From assembly GCA_002341185.1 (NCBI GenBank), contig DDNP01000025.1, forward strand, positions 22,342 to 86,341: a stretch of 64,000 nt of DNA, read 5' to 3'. This DNA comes from Candidatus Neomicrothrix sp. UBA2517 (lineage in GTDB: Bacteria; Actinomycetota; Acidimicrobiia; Acidimicrobiales; UBA8592). Made by a program: the position numbers and the translations under genes. Positions 8,128 through 17,479 of the stretch are shown here, piece by piece; the stretch's first letter is position 1; each line of letters begins with the position of its first letter. The notes under the pieces were generated by a model. It worked only from the letters and a program-made list of their open reading frames with translations, searched no databases and had not been told where the DNA came from.

Positions 8128-10079
8128 CAGAAGCCCATCCTTGATACGAAATAGGCAATAACTGCGACTGCTCCTATGAACATGCCCAACGCATAGCTTC
8201 TAATGAGACCTGTTTGGAGGCTCCGCATTTTAGTACTGATACGTTGCGTTACTTTTCCTACTCCATTTACTGCTCCATCAATAATCCTTTGGTCAAACAG
8301 GGTTGTGGCCTCAAAACTTTTCCGTCCGGGTCCGCCCATAAAATTACTGACCGTTGAATCAAATCTCCATGCTTCTTCAAGTATGGAATGTTCAATTTGC
8401 TTGGCTAGGGAACGGTTTTTTAAATACACGAATGCTGCAGCTAAAACTCCTGTGGTAGCTCCTACTATTGCAATTATCGCAAGAATCCATTTTGTTTGAC
8501 TTGAGGCAGTTACATGGACTTCATTTCCAAAGAGTATTGGTTCGAGCCAATGTTCCAAATGCTTTGTGTCATAACTGAAGGGAAGATTTAATAGTCCGGC
8601 AACAGCAGCTAATCCGGAGAGAATCACGAGAGGTATCCACATAACGGTTGGGGATTCATGAGGCGCTATTTGGTGTGTGTCATCGTCTGTGTCTGATTCT
8701 GTTTCCTCTTTTCCTTCTGTTTCTCCGTGTTCTGAAATCCCCCACTTCTTTTCTCCGAAGAAAGTCATGAATACGAGTCTGCTCATGTAGAACGCTGTCA
8801 TTATTGCAGCGAGAAGTAGCATTGCCCATGCAACTTTATTTTCGTTCCATGCTGCTAACAGAACTTCATCTTTTGACCAGAAACCTGAAAATGGGGGGAT
8901 GCCGGCTATTGCTAGCCAACCTATGATGAAAGTGAAAGCTGTGATAGGCATTGCTTTTCGAAGCGCACCGTATTTGCGCATATCTTGTTCATGATGCATT
9001 CCATGGATGACAGAACCAGCACCGAGGAATAAGAGTGCTTTGAAGAAAGCATGGGTAATCATATGAAAGATTGCAGCAACATATAACCCTGAGCCCACCG
9101 CTACAAACATGAACCCAAGTTGGCTAACTGTTGAGTATGCAAGTACTTTCTTGATATCATTTTGCGCTACAGCCGCAGTCGCTGCGAATAAAGCTGTAAA
9201 GAGCCCGATGATCCAAATCATATCTATGGACCACCCTGCTGCTTCTGCTAGTACGGGATTCATTCGTGTTAAGAGATAAACGCCTGAAGTTACCATTGTC
9301 GCTGCATGTATGAGGGCCGATACTGGTGTCGGTCCTGCCATTGCGTCAGGGAGCCAAAGATAGAGGGGGAATTGTGCTGATTTCCCTGCGGCTCCTATAA
9401 AGAGCATCGCAACTATTCCTGTAGCTGTGGTCTGGGTTAAGGCATCTGCTTCGATTACAGAGGAGAATATATCGCTGTATTTCAAAGACCCAATATTGAA
9501 GAATAGAAGGAACATTGCGATCATAAAGCCCCAATCCCCAACCCGATTTGTGACGAAAGCTTTTTTCCCTGCTGTTGCGTTTGCAGGTTCTTCGTGCCAA
9601 AAGGAAATGAGGAAATACGAGCAGGCACCTACTCCTTCCCATCCAAGGAAAGTAATAAGTAAGTTATCACCGAGTACAAGCATGAGCATTGCGAATACGA
9701 AGAGATTAAGGTACAGGAAGAATTTAGAAAAATTTGGATCACCATGCATGTAGCCAATTGCATACATATGGATGAGGGCACCTACACCGGTTACGAACAA
9801 GACCATAGATATTGATAAAGGGTCTGCTAAAAAACCGAGTCCGACAGTTAGTTCTCCGGATGGGATCCACTCAAAAAGGGTTATTTCATAAACGCGTTCT
9901 TCGGGTGGTTTTGATGCCATACCAAAAAAAACTGCTAATGCTGAAAGGAAGGATCCGCTGACAGTGGCTGTGGCTAACCAACCCGCTTGAGGTTCTCCGA
10001 GACGTCTTCCGAAAGTAAGAAGAAGAGTGAATCCAATCAGAGGAAAGGCAGGAATGAGCCAGACGAGATTAGTCATCAT
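8127..10079 (-). CDS. nuoL: NADH-quinone oxidoreductase subunit L
   Basis: Largest antiporter-like subunit at the distal end of the complex I membrane arm. The 650-residue protein has the proton-pump core (KSAQFPLYLWLPDAMAGPTP near residue 234; KVLAYSTVSQLGFMFVA near residue 311) and the C-terminal region that includes the long lateral helix, followed by a last transmembrane segment. An acidic hydrophilic loop (about residues 445-475) is inserted between helices. Start and stop codons overlap those of nuoK and nuoM by single bases. Confidence 0.94.
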   Translation of the reverse strand: MMTNLVWLIPAFPLIGFTLLLTFGRRLGEPQAGWLATATVSGSFLSALAVFFGMASKPPEERVYEITLFEWIPSGELTVGLGFLADPLSISMVLFVTGVGALIHMYAIGYMHGDPNFSKFFLYLNLFVFAMLMLVLGDNLLITFLGWEGVGACSYFLISFWHEEPANATAGKKAFVTNRVGDWGFMIAMFLLFFNIGSLKYSDIFSSVIEADALTQTTATGIVAMLFIGAAGKSAQFPLYLWLPDAMAGPTPVSALIHAATMVTSGVYLLTRMNPVLAEAAGWSIDMIWIIGLFTALFAATAAVAQNDIKKVLAYSTVSQLGFMFVAVGSGLYVAAIFHMITHAFFKALLFLGAGSVIHGMHHEQDMRKYGALRKAMPITAFTFIIGWLAIAGIPPFSGFWSKDEVLLAAWNENKVAWAMLLLAAIMTAFYMSRLVFMTFFGEKKWGISEHGETEGKEETESDTDDDTHQIAPHESPTVMWIPLVILSGLAAVAGLLNLPFSYDTKHLEHWLEPILFGNEVHVTASSQTKWILAIIAIVGATTGVLAAAFVYLKNRSLAKQIEHSILEEAWRFDSTVSNFMGGPGRKSFEATTLFDQRIIDGAVNGVGKVTQRISTKMRSLQTGLIRSYALGMFIGAVAVIAYFVSRMGF

Positions 10080-10396
10080 TAGCCTCTCAATACCGAAACT
10101 TCATCAACTGAAGCTTTAGGCCTTCTGCGCATCACTGCAACGACTATGGCTAATCCGATTACTACTTCGGCTGCAGCAACCACAAGAACAAACAATACAG
10201 ACAGTTGCCCTCCGAGGTCACCCATTTCCTTCCCGAAACTTATGAAAGCTAGATTGGCAGCGTTTAACATTAGTTCAATACACATGAACATAACTAGGGG
10301 ATTTCGTCGTATTAACAATCCACCTGCACCAATAGTAAATAGAAGTGCCGATAGGGCAAGGTAATATTCAGGTCCAATTGATAATCCGAAAATCAT
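10079..10396 (-). CDS. nuoK: NADH-quinone oxidoreductase subunit K
   Basis: Small membrane subunit with three predicted helices. The 105-residue sequence contains the NuoK signature MFMCIELMLNAANLAFISF with the buried glutamate, and VLVVAAAEVVIGLAIVVAV with the second conserved glutamate. It overlaps nuoJ by 4 bases and nuoL by 1 base, as usual in nuo operons. Confidence 0.94.
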   Translation of the reverse strand: MIFGLSIGPEYYLALSALLFTIGAGGLLIRRNPLVMFMCIELMLNAANLAFISFGKEMGDLGGQLSVLFVLVVAAAEVVIGLAIVVAVMRRRPKASVDEVSVLRG

Positions 10397-11136
10397 TCGC
10401 TGGAGACCTCAGTTTCATCTGTCACTTCGGTTTCAGAATCATTGGGCTTCGTGTCATCTGCTGTATCGCTATGTTCACTTCCTATTGCTTCGAGATTAAT
10501 GTTCTTTGAATCATCTTTGTAAATGGATGGAGGGTCTTCATCTGGAAGAGGTTCAAATTCTCCCTTTGGTCTTCGTGTTAGGACTACAGCTCCGACTACA
10601 CCAATAGTAAGTAGAAGTGCAGTTATTTCTAAAGCAAAAACGTAGCGCGTTGAAAAGAGAGCACGTCCAATATCTTTGATATTTTGGTCGGGGTTAACCC
10701 CGTCGTTTGTATGTACATGATCACTATTAATCGCTGTTCCGCCCTCGTATGTGGACTTTTGTGCATTTTCTGAGGGGACTCCTGTAACGTCACCTGAAAA
10801 TGCAACGCCTATGAGTGCACCGAGAACAAGAATTCCACCGACTGCGAGTGTTGCAATTTGTCTTTGGCCTATGATTGGATCTGTTTTTATGCTTTCAGCT
10901 CGATCAACACCCAAGAGCATGATGACAAACAAAAACAGAATTACTATGGCTCCGGCATATACGATGACTTGCACTGCTGCTAGAAAATATGCTTCAAGAT
11001 TAATGAAATGAATTGCTACTCCAAATAATGTAGCGACGAGAGATAAGGCAGCGTGAACTGGATTCTTTAGTAAGACAACACCACATGCCCCAGCGAGAGA
11101 GACGATAGCTGCTATGAAGAATGTGACAGCTTCCAC
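10393..11136 (-). CDS. nuoJ: NADH-quinone oxidoreductase subunit J
   Basis: Membrane subunit of complex I. The 247-residue protein has five predicted helices, with the typical AVQVIVYAGAIVILFLFVIM segment near residue 55. A polar insertion of about 50 residues lies between helices 4 and 5, and the C-terminal 50 residues are acidic and probably cytoplasmic. The tail is longer than in the second NuoJ copy as far as visible. It shares one base with the nuoI stop. Confidence 0.93.
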   Translation of the reverse strand: MEAVTFFIAAIVSLAGACGVVLLKNPVHAALSLVATLFGVAIHFINLEAYFLAAVQVIVYAGAIVILFLFVIMLLGVDRAESIKTDPIIGQRQIATLAVGGILVLGALIGVAFSGDVTGVPSENAQKSTYEGGTAINSDHVHTNDGVNPDQNIKDIGRALFSTRYVFALEITALLLTIGVVGAVVLTRRPKGEFEPLPDEDPPSIYKDDSKNINLEAIGSEHSDTADDTKPNDSETEVTDETEVSSE

Positions 11137-11774
11137 TATTGCTCCCCTTGCGTTTCTTCAGGCCCAATATTTTGTGTTGCTTCAGATGGGCGAACTCCAT
11201 ACCCAAGTTCTCCGGCCCATTGAATTTTGCCTTGGTAGCTTGCGGAGCCGGAAGGCGAGGTTGCTCGCATCCATTCTGACGTAAATTCGTCTTCTCCAGG
11301 GCGCCAATCTTCCCATGGCAAATGCCTAGGTCTTCCGCTGTCATCAACAACGAGTTCATCTTTCGTATAGATAGCTTGTTTGCGGTCAGTGAATGAAAAT
11401 TCAAAGAGCTTCGTTTCAGTTATTGCTTGTGTAGGGCATGCTTCAACGCATAGGTCACAATGAATGCAGCGTAGATAGTTTATTTCATAAATAAAGCCAA
11501 ATCTTTCTCCTGGTGAGGTTGGATCATCTGGGTTATTATCGGCGCCGCGAACATAGATGCAATTAGCCGGACAAACACTTGCGCAGAGTTCACAACCTAT
11601 GCATTTTTCCATGCCATCTTCATAGCGATTTAAGACATGTCTTCCGTGCAGACGTTTTGGTTTGTTTCTCTTTTCTTCAGGGTAGTTTGTTGTGACAACT
11701 TCACCCGATTCTGAAGCGTGGTTAAGTTTTCCAAGCGTTACGGCAAAGCCTTTAAAAAAGTTAAGGATACTCAT
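11136..11774 (-). CDS. nuoI: NADH-quinone oxidoreductase subunit I
   Basis: Two-cluster ferredoxin subunit of the peripheral arm. Motifs CIGCELCASVCPANC (near residue 58) and CIHCDLCVEACPTQA (near residue 101) supply the ligands of N6a and N6b. The C-terminal 60 residues extend beyond the family core, as seen in actinobacterial NuoI. The 212-residue gene lies 46 bases after nuoH in the complete set. Confidence 0.94.
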   Translation of the reverse strand: MSILNFFKGFAVTLGKLNHASESGEVVTTNYPEEKRNKPKRLHGRHVLNRYEDGMEKCIGCELCASVCPANCIYVRGADNNPDDPTSPGERFGFIYEINYLRCIHCDLCVEACPTQAITETKLFEFSFTDRKQAIYTKDELVVDDSGRPRHLPWEDWRPGEDEFTSEWMRATSPSGSASYQGKIQWAGELGYGVRPSEATQNIGPEETQGEQ

Positions 11775-11820
11775 CAGATTCCCTCCGAATAGTTAGGAAA
11801 GTAGTACGAAATAAATATCT

Positions 11821-13044
11821 TCATCCGAATACCTCTTCTCCTTCTATTTCTCTCTTGTGCTTTCCAATAGCAATAGATTTCATAAGTAAACCTGCGAAGA
11901 AAGTTAAGGTTACGACGCTGATTATGAGAATAAGGAGTTGGGATAAACCACTGTCATAACCTCGATCTTTGAATACATCGAGAGTTGCTAGAAGCATGAC
12001 CCAACCGAGTGCTAACGGGATGAGCATTTTCCATCCGAAGTCCATGAGTTGGTCATATCTTGGCCGAGGAAGTGTCCCTCGCATCCATACAAAGACTGAT
12101 GCGAAGATAAATACTTTTCCGATAAACCACAATAAGCCCCAAAACCATGCTGGACCTAATGGTGGATAATAACCGCTAGGCCCGCCGAAGAACAAAGTCA
12201 CCATCACTCCTGACATGGTGATGACATTCATGAATTCAGCCATAAAAAAGAGAGCGAATCTGATAGAGCTGTATTCTGTGTGAAAACCGCCCACCAGTTC
12301 TTGTTCAGCTTCGACGAGGTCAAATGGAGGGGTGTTTAGCTCAGCTGTTGTAGCAATGAAGAAGACAAAGAATGGAACAAATCCTGTTACTACAAGTCCC
12401 CAGTCAGTGATTCCTCCGCTTTGATTTAATGCAATGCTGTGAGTTGAGAGTGTTCCTGTTTTCATTAGCACCGCAACTAAAGCAAGTCCTAAGGCTGCCT
12501 CATACGACACCATCTGTGCTGAAGCTCGGACGGATCCTAATAATGGGTATTTTGATCCGGAAGACCAGCCAGCGAGCATGATGCCGTATACAGCTATTGA
12601 TGACATTGCAAGAACGAATAATATTCCGATATGCGGGTCAGCCAACTGAACAAAAGTTTTATTACCAAACCACGTAACTGTTCCATCTCCTCCGCTACTG
12701 AAGTCTCCGGCAACAGGAACAACAGTAAAAACAAGCAAGGCCGGAACAATTGAGAAGAAAGGAGCTAACTTGAATACGAATTTGTCTGATTTGTTCGGGA
12801 TTAAATCTTCTTTAAAGAAGAGTTTGATCCCATCAGCGAGTGTTTGCAGGATACCGAAAGGGCCTGCACGACTGGGCCCTATTCTATTTTGCATATCAGA
12901 GATAAATTTTCTCATCCACCAGATATAGAGCATGACTGTTACTAGTAGGACTCCAAATGCGACAACGACTTTGAGGATAACTATTAGTAAAATTTCAAGG
13001 GTTCCGGCGTCACCTAGAAATAATGGGTCGAGCGCGAATAGCAT
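11821..13044 (-). CDS. nuoH: NADH-quinone oxidoreductase subunit H
   Basis: Membrane-embedded subunit at the junction with the peripheral arm. The 407-residue protein has the signatures MQNRIGPSRAGPFGILQTLA (near residue 51) and AELNTPPFDLVEAEQELVGG (near residue 233). It is longer than the second NuoH copy because of an extra C-terminal hydrophobic segment and tail, a feature of actinobacterial NuoH. It starts directly after the nuoG stop. Confidence 0.94.
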   Translation of the reverse strand: MLFALDPLFLGDAGTLEILLIVILKVVVAFGVLLVTVMLYIWWMRKFISDMQNRIGPSRAGPFGILQTLADGIKLFFKEDLIPNKSDKFVFKLAPFFSIVPALLVFTVVPVAGDFSSGGDGTVTWFGNKTFVQLADPHIGILFVLAMSSIAVYGIMLAGWSSGSKYPLLGSVRASAQMVSYEAALGLALVAVLMKTGTLSTHSIALNQSGGITDWGLVVTGFVPFFVFFIATTAELNTPPFDLVEAEQELVGGFHTEYSSIRFALFFMAEFMNVITMSGVMVTLFFGGPSGYYPPLGPAWFWGLLWFIGKVFIFASVFVWMRGTLPRPRYDQLMDFGWKMLIPLALGWVMLLATLDVFKDRGYDSGLSQLLILIISVVTLTFFAGLLMKSIAIGKHKREIEGEEVFG

Positions 13045-15552
13045 CTAAATCACCTTCGCCGTCGGGTCGATTCTAATATCAATGCTTTCTGAACCATCGC
13101 TAATTAATGCTCGTAGGTCTACTCCGTCTTGATTTAGATATCCAAATGCTATTGAACGTGGGATTCTTTCATCTGGTTTGACGACAACACTTATTTTCTT
13201 TTCGCCATTTATAAGCGTGACCGGTTGCCCCTCAGTAATACCGATCGAGGAAAAATCGACGGGGTTTATAAGCACTTCTGAGTTGCTTGTAAAATTTTTG
13301 AGTGCTGGGGACATTTGTATGATGGTGCCATTGTCAAACATCTTCTTGGAAAGCACTAATCGGTGTGAGTATGAGTCGAAAGGCCGAGTGTCAATATTTA
13401 AATCCGCTTTTCTAAATGGGGTTTCAGTGCCAAATTGTAGAATCAATCCTTCTGGTGATGATTTGATATTCTGAAATGTTATTTCATCATTTGAGATATT
13501 AGCGGCTTGAATTTCGTCCCAAACATCATCTGGTTTTTCAATTTTTAGATCATGGTTTAATTGTGCGGCAATCTCTGCTGCGATCATCCAATCTGGTCGT
13601 GCTGTACCGGGAGATGTGACCTTTTGTCGGATTGGAGTTATTCGTCCTTCCGTATTGGTATGACTTCCGTTGACCTCGATGAAAGCCGCAGCTGGGAAAA
13701 TAATATCGGATTCGTAAGTAGATGGATTGACAAATAGATCTACAGCTACGACTGTTTTAGTCATCTGTAAAGCTTTAGAAGCAAGTTCGGGATTTCTGTA
13801 ATCTCTCAGTGGGTCAGATCCAAGTAGGAACAGTACGTCAATCTCACCATCTCCAGCAGCTTTAAGAATCTGATCAGTGGACATCCCTTTTTCGTTAGGA
13901 AGGTTTTCCCAGTCACTTAAATACTTTCTTTTGTCTGCATCTAGAGGAAGTTGCCCAGGGAGTTGTCCGGGTGCCATTCCCATAAAAAATGCTCCTGAAG
14001 TGTTGGCTCTTCGGACAAGAGGCAGAAACTTAGTTCCTGGTATGTCTTTCAAAAGCGTTAATGCTTGCGTTAAGGGTTCCGTTGATTCTGTAATTGATTG
14101 ACGGCCGAAAATTACATTAATTTGTTTATCTTGTAGGAGTTCGTGGCATGCTTGAATTGATTCTTTGCTTACTCCGCCAATTTCTAAGGGACTTTCCCCT
14201 GAAAGAATTGAATTTATGACCTTACCTATTTCACCAGGCCTTGGTCGAAGCGAAAGTGATGCTATGTTGCTCAATCCGGTTTCAACTGGTGTCAACTCAA
14301 TTAGATTTGCCCCCATATTTGTGACTGCATCACGTAATCGGATGTAGAGCGTTCCATACTCTTCTTTCAAATCTGAGCCTATTAACAAAACGGTGCTACC
14401 AGGAGAACATATTTCGTTTATTGTCGTTCTCTGTAAACCTAGTAACACATGTGCTGGCAAGTCATCGCTCAGAGTTGCGTCAACGTTATCTGTGCCTATA
14501 AGGCCTTTGGCTAGCTTAGTCCAAGCATATTGAGATTCATTTGTGAAACGTGCTCCACCGATGAAGGCAATTTTATTTGGTGTTGAATTTTGTATGGCTT
14601 TTGCTGTCATCTCAAGCGCTGTGTTCCATGAAGCGGCGACTAGGCCTTTAGCGCTTTTATCGGGCTTATTTAAGCCTGACCCGCGTACGAGTGGTTCTTG
14701 GATTCTGTATTCGCTCTGGAACGCTTGGAATGAGAACCTATCTTTGTCTGTTAGCCACCCCCAATTGACAGTATCGCTGTCAAGCCCCTGAAACCTAAGA
14801 ACTTCATCACGTGAAGATTGAATTGTGATTCTGTCCCCAAGTGGATTTGGGTAAGTGGATTCAATTTCTTCTAGATCCCATGGTCTTGCTTTAAATCTGT
14901 ATGGCTTCGCTGTTAAGGCTCCTACTGGACAAATTTGCACAACATTTCCGCTGAAATATGAGGCAAAGGGATCTTCAGGGAAAGTATTTACTTGTGTTTC
15001 ATTTCCTCTATCGATGAAATGAATTAACGGATCGCCAACTACTTCATCTGCGAAGCGAGTACATCTGTCACAGAGTATGCATCTTTCGCGGTCAAGATAG
15101 ACGTTTTCATTGATTGGTATTGGTTTTTCAAAATGACGTTTTTCTTCAACAAATCTTGTTTCCCCTGGTCCGTATGCAATTGTTTGGTCCTGTAGTGGGC
15201 ATTCGCCACCTTTATCGCAAACTGGACAATCAAGTGGGTGGTTAAGTAACAGAAATTCAAGAATCCCATCTTGTGCTTTTTTCGTTGTATCTGATTCTGT
15301 GTCAACATTCATTCCTTCTGTAACATCAAGCATGCAACTTGGTTGGAGTGCTGGGCCCCGCCCGGTATCAACTTCAACGATGCACATTCTGCACATTCCA
15401 ACTGAGTTCATTCGGTTGTGGTAACAGAAATGGGGGATATCAACACCTGCTTGCGAGCAAGCTTCGATTAAATTTTCTCCTGCATTTGCATGAACTTCTT
15501 GACCATTGAGCGTAAATGCAACTTTGGTTTCATTTTTGAAGGTATCTGTCAT
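13045..15552 (-). CDS. nuoG: NADH-quinone oxidoreductase subunit G lacking N7 ligands
   Basis: Large iron-sulfur subunit of the NADH module. The N-terminus carries a 2Fe-2S domain (CYHNRMNSVGMCRMC, later SC), the His-Cys ligated cluster (HPLDCPVCDKGGECPLQD) and a 4Fe-4S motif (CILCDRC, later ICPVG). The molybdopterin-type domain follows but is degenerate, as usual. Where many NuoG proteins bind cluster N7, after the RPWDLE segment, the sequence reads ESTYPNPLG with no cysteines, so N7 is absent. Length is 835 residues. It overlaps nuoF by 4 bases. Confidence 0.93.
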   Translation of the reverse strand: MTDTFKNETKVAFTLNGQEVHANAGENLIEACSQAGVDIPHFCYHNRMNSVGMCRMCIVEVDTGRGPALQPSCMLDVTEGMNVDTESDTTKKAQDGILEFLLLNHPLDCPVCDKGGECPLQDQTIAYGPGETRFVEEKRHFEKPIPINENVYLDRERCILCDRCTRFADEVVGDPLIHFIDRGNETQVNTFPEDPFASYFSGNVVQICPVGALTAKPYRFKARPWDLEEIESTYPNPLGDRITIQSSRDEVLRFQGLDSDTVNWGWLTDKDRFSFQAFQSEYRIQEPLVRGSGLNKPDKSAKGLVAASWNTALEMTAKAIQNSTPNKIAFIGGARFTNESQYAWTKLAKGLIGTDNVDATLSDDLPAHVLLGLQRTTINEICSPGSTVLLIGSDLKEEYGTLYIRLRDAVTNMGANLIELTPVETGLSNIASLSLRPRPGEIGKVINSILSGESPLEIGGVSKESIQACHELLQDKQINVIFGRQSITESTEPLTQALTLLKDIPGTKFLPLVRRANTSGAFFMGMAPGQLPGQLPLDADKRKYLSDWENLPNEKGMSTDQILKAAGDGEIDVLFLLGSDPLRDYRNPELASKALQMTKTVVAVDLFVNPSTYESDIIFPAAAFIEVNGSHTNTEGRITPIRQKVTSPGTARPDWMIAAEIAAQLNHDLKIEKPDDVWDEIQAANISNDEITFQNIKSSPEGLILQFGTETPFRKADLNIDTRPFDSYSHRLVLSKKMFDNGTIIQMSPALKNFTSNSEVLINPVDFSSIGITEGQPVTLINGEKKISVVVKPDERIPRSIAFGYLNQDGVDLRALISDGSESIDIRIDPTAKVI

Positions 15553-16871
15553 CCTGCCCCGCTTTTGATTTGAACAGGGATGTTTGGTTTAGATTTACTT
15601 AAATACTTATCAAATTCTTCTTTGTATCTTTTTATAGCTGATGAGATTGGTGAAACAGCTGATGGACCCAGCGGGCAGATCGTTGTTTGCTTTGGGGGCC
15701 AACTGATTCCTGGACTGATATTGTCACAGATATCTAGGAGAAGATCTAGATCCTGACTTCTGCCGTTTCCATCAATGATTCGTTGAAGTATCTTTTCTAA
15801 CCAGCTCGTTCCCTCGCGACATGGAGCACATTTTCCGCATGATTCTCTTGCGAAAAACCTAACTAAGTTGTGGCATGCCTTAACGATGTCAGTTGTATTA
15901 TCCATTACAACAATAGCTCCTGAACCTAACATGGAACCTGCTTGATCTACTGCAGTTTTTTCTAGTGGCATATCAAGGTGTTCTTCAAAAAACCATGGTG
16001 CAGATGCGCCTCCAGGAATGAATGCTTTGAGCTCATTCCCATTCCGTATTCCATTTCCATATTCCTCGCCCATAATCAAATCCCGGAATGTTGTGGTTCC
16101 GAATTCAACCTCATAAACGCCTGGCTTATTCACATGACCTGACACTGCGAATATTCGAGTGCCTGTAGATTGTTCTGCGCCAATCTTTGCGAAAGCATCG
16201 CCTCCATTTAAAACTATCCATGGGATATTGGCGAGCGTTTCAACATTATTTACGATTGTAGGTTTGCCATATAAGCCAATTGAAGCTGGGAAATAAGGAG
16301 GCTTAAGTCTTGGCATTCCCCTATTGCCCTCTAAGCTTTCTATCAAAGCTGTTTCTTCCCCGACGATATATGCTCCAGCTCCCCAATGAAGAACAATATC
16401 AACAGAGAATTCGGAATCAAGAATATTTTTCCCAACATAGCCTGCTTCATAAGCTTCATTTAAGGCTTGGGCAACTCGTTCTTGTCCATGTGCCATTTCT
16501 CCTCGTACGTAAAGAAAACATTGGGAAAGGCCCAACGCGTAGCAGGTTATAAGGCATCCTTCTATTAGCTGATGTGGATCTCGTTCGAGAAGGATTCGGT
16601 CTTTGTATGTCCCTGGTTCGGATTCGTCGCCGTTTACTACGAGATATCGAGGCCAGACATTTTCGGGGAGGAATCCCCATTTGACTCCGGCTGGAAATCC
16701 GGCTCCGCCCCTGCCGAGAAGAGAGGCTTTTTTGACTTCCTCATGCACCTCTTTTGGTGTAAGACCCAAAGCTCGTTGCAACGCCTGATAGCCTCCTGAC
16801 TTGATATAGCCGTCAAGTGTGTGTCCGTCTTTGTTGCCCCATCTGCTCGTTGTTATTAGTGGAGTAGTCAT
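15549..16871 (-). CDS. nuoF: NADH-quinone oxidoreductase subunit F
   Basis: Binds NADH, FMN and cluster N3, and is the electron entry point of the complete complex I. The 440-residue protein has the nucleotide/FMN segment GRGGAGFPAGVKWGF near residue 54, the acidic NGDESEPGTYKDR segment, and the cluster ligands CGKCAPCREG near residue 344 with a distal Cys in TICPLGP. Only one copy exists in the window; the second nuo set has no NuoF. Confidence 0.95.
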   Translation of the reverse strand: MTTPLITTSRWGNKDGHTLDGYIKSGGYQALQRALGLTPKEVHEEVKKASLLGRGGAGFPAGVKWGFLPENVWPRYLVVNGDESEPGTYKDRILLERDPHQLIEGCLITCYALGLSQCFLYVRGEMAHGQERVAQALNEAYEAGYVGKNILDSEFSVDIVLHWGAGAYIVGEETALIESLEGNRGMPRLKPPYFPASIGLYGKPTIVNNVETLANIPWIVLNGGDAFAKIGAEQSTGTRIFAVSGHVNKPGVYEVEFGTTTFRDLIMGEEYGNGIRNGNELKAFIPGGASAPWFFEEHLDMPLEKTAVDQAGSMLGSGAIVVMDNTTDIVKACHNLVRFFARESCGKCAPCREGTSWLEKILQRIIDGNGRSQDLDLLLDICDNISPGISWPPKQTTICPLGPSAVSPISSAIKRYKEEFDKYLSKSKPNIPVQIKSGAG

Positions 16872-17479
16872 TCAACTTCTCCGTTTCTTTCCAGCCAGAC
16901 AGGAGCGATGCTTTCATCAATCGAATCAAAACCTGCAATTCTTTCTGCGGATATGTTTTGTCTTACTTTAGCTAATGTCCCATGCTTGGGAATATCTGAT
17001 CTTTCTTCAGAACGTATTTGTTTGACTAGTTCATCAAACTGAGATTCGGAGACCTGATTTTGGTACCGGTAATTGATTTGCATGCAAGGAGCTTCAGTGC
17101 AGGCAGCTATACACTCAACGCCTTCAAGAGAGAATATCCCATCAGAAGTAGTTTCTCCTTCGTGGATCCCGAGTGTTTCTTCTGCATGATGGATTAGTTG
17201 GTCTGCCCCAAGTAAATGACATGAAATACCGTGACAGATATTAACTTGGTATTCTCCATTGGGTTGGCGTTTGAACATTTCATAGAAGCTGCATGTTCCT
17301 AAGACTTCTGCTGGTGTAATTCCGATGATTTCAGCGATGTGATTCATTGCTTCATCGGTTACCCAGCCATCTTGTTCTTGCGCTAAGTGAAGTAAAGGGA
17401 TCAAAGCTGATTTTTTTATTGGATATCGGTCAATAATATCATTAGCTGTACGAAGACTTTCTTCTGTGAGCCTACTCAT
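16868..17479 (-). CDS. nuoE: NADH-quinone oxidoreductase subunit E
   Basis: 24-kDa-type subunit carrying the 2Fe-2S cluster N1a. The 203-residue protein has the thioredoxin-like fold pattern with ligands in CHGISC and CIAAC (spacings C-x4-C and C-x3-C). A helical N-terminal domain precedes it, and a C-terminal extension of about 50 residues follows the core. It overlaps nuoD and nuoF by 4 bases each. Confidence 0.94.
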   Translation of the reverse strand: MSRLTEESLRTANDIIDRYPIKKSALIPLLHLAQEQDGWVTDEAMNHIAEIIGITPAEVLGTCSFYEMFKRQPNGEYQVNICHGISCHLLGADQLIHHAEETLGIHEGETTSDGIFSLEGVECIAACTEAPCMQINYRYQNQVSESQFDELVKQIRSEERSDIPKHGTLAKVRQNISAERIAGFDSIDESIAPVWLERNGEVE

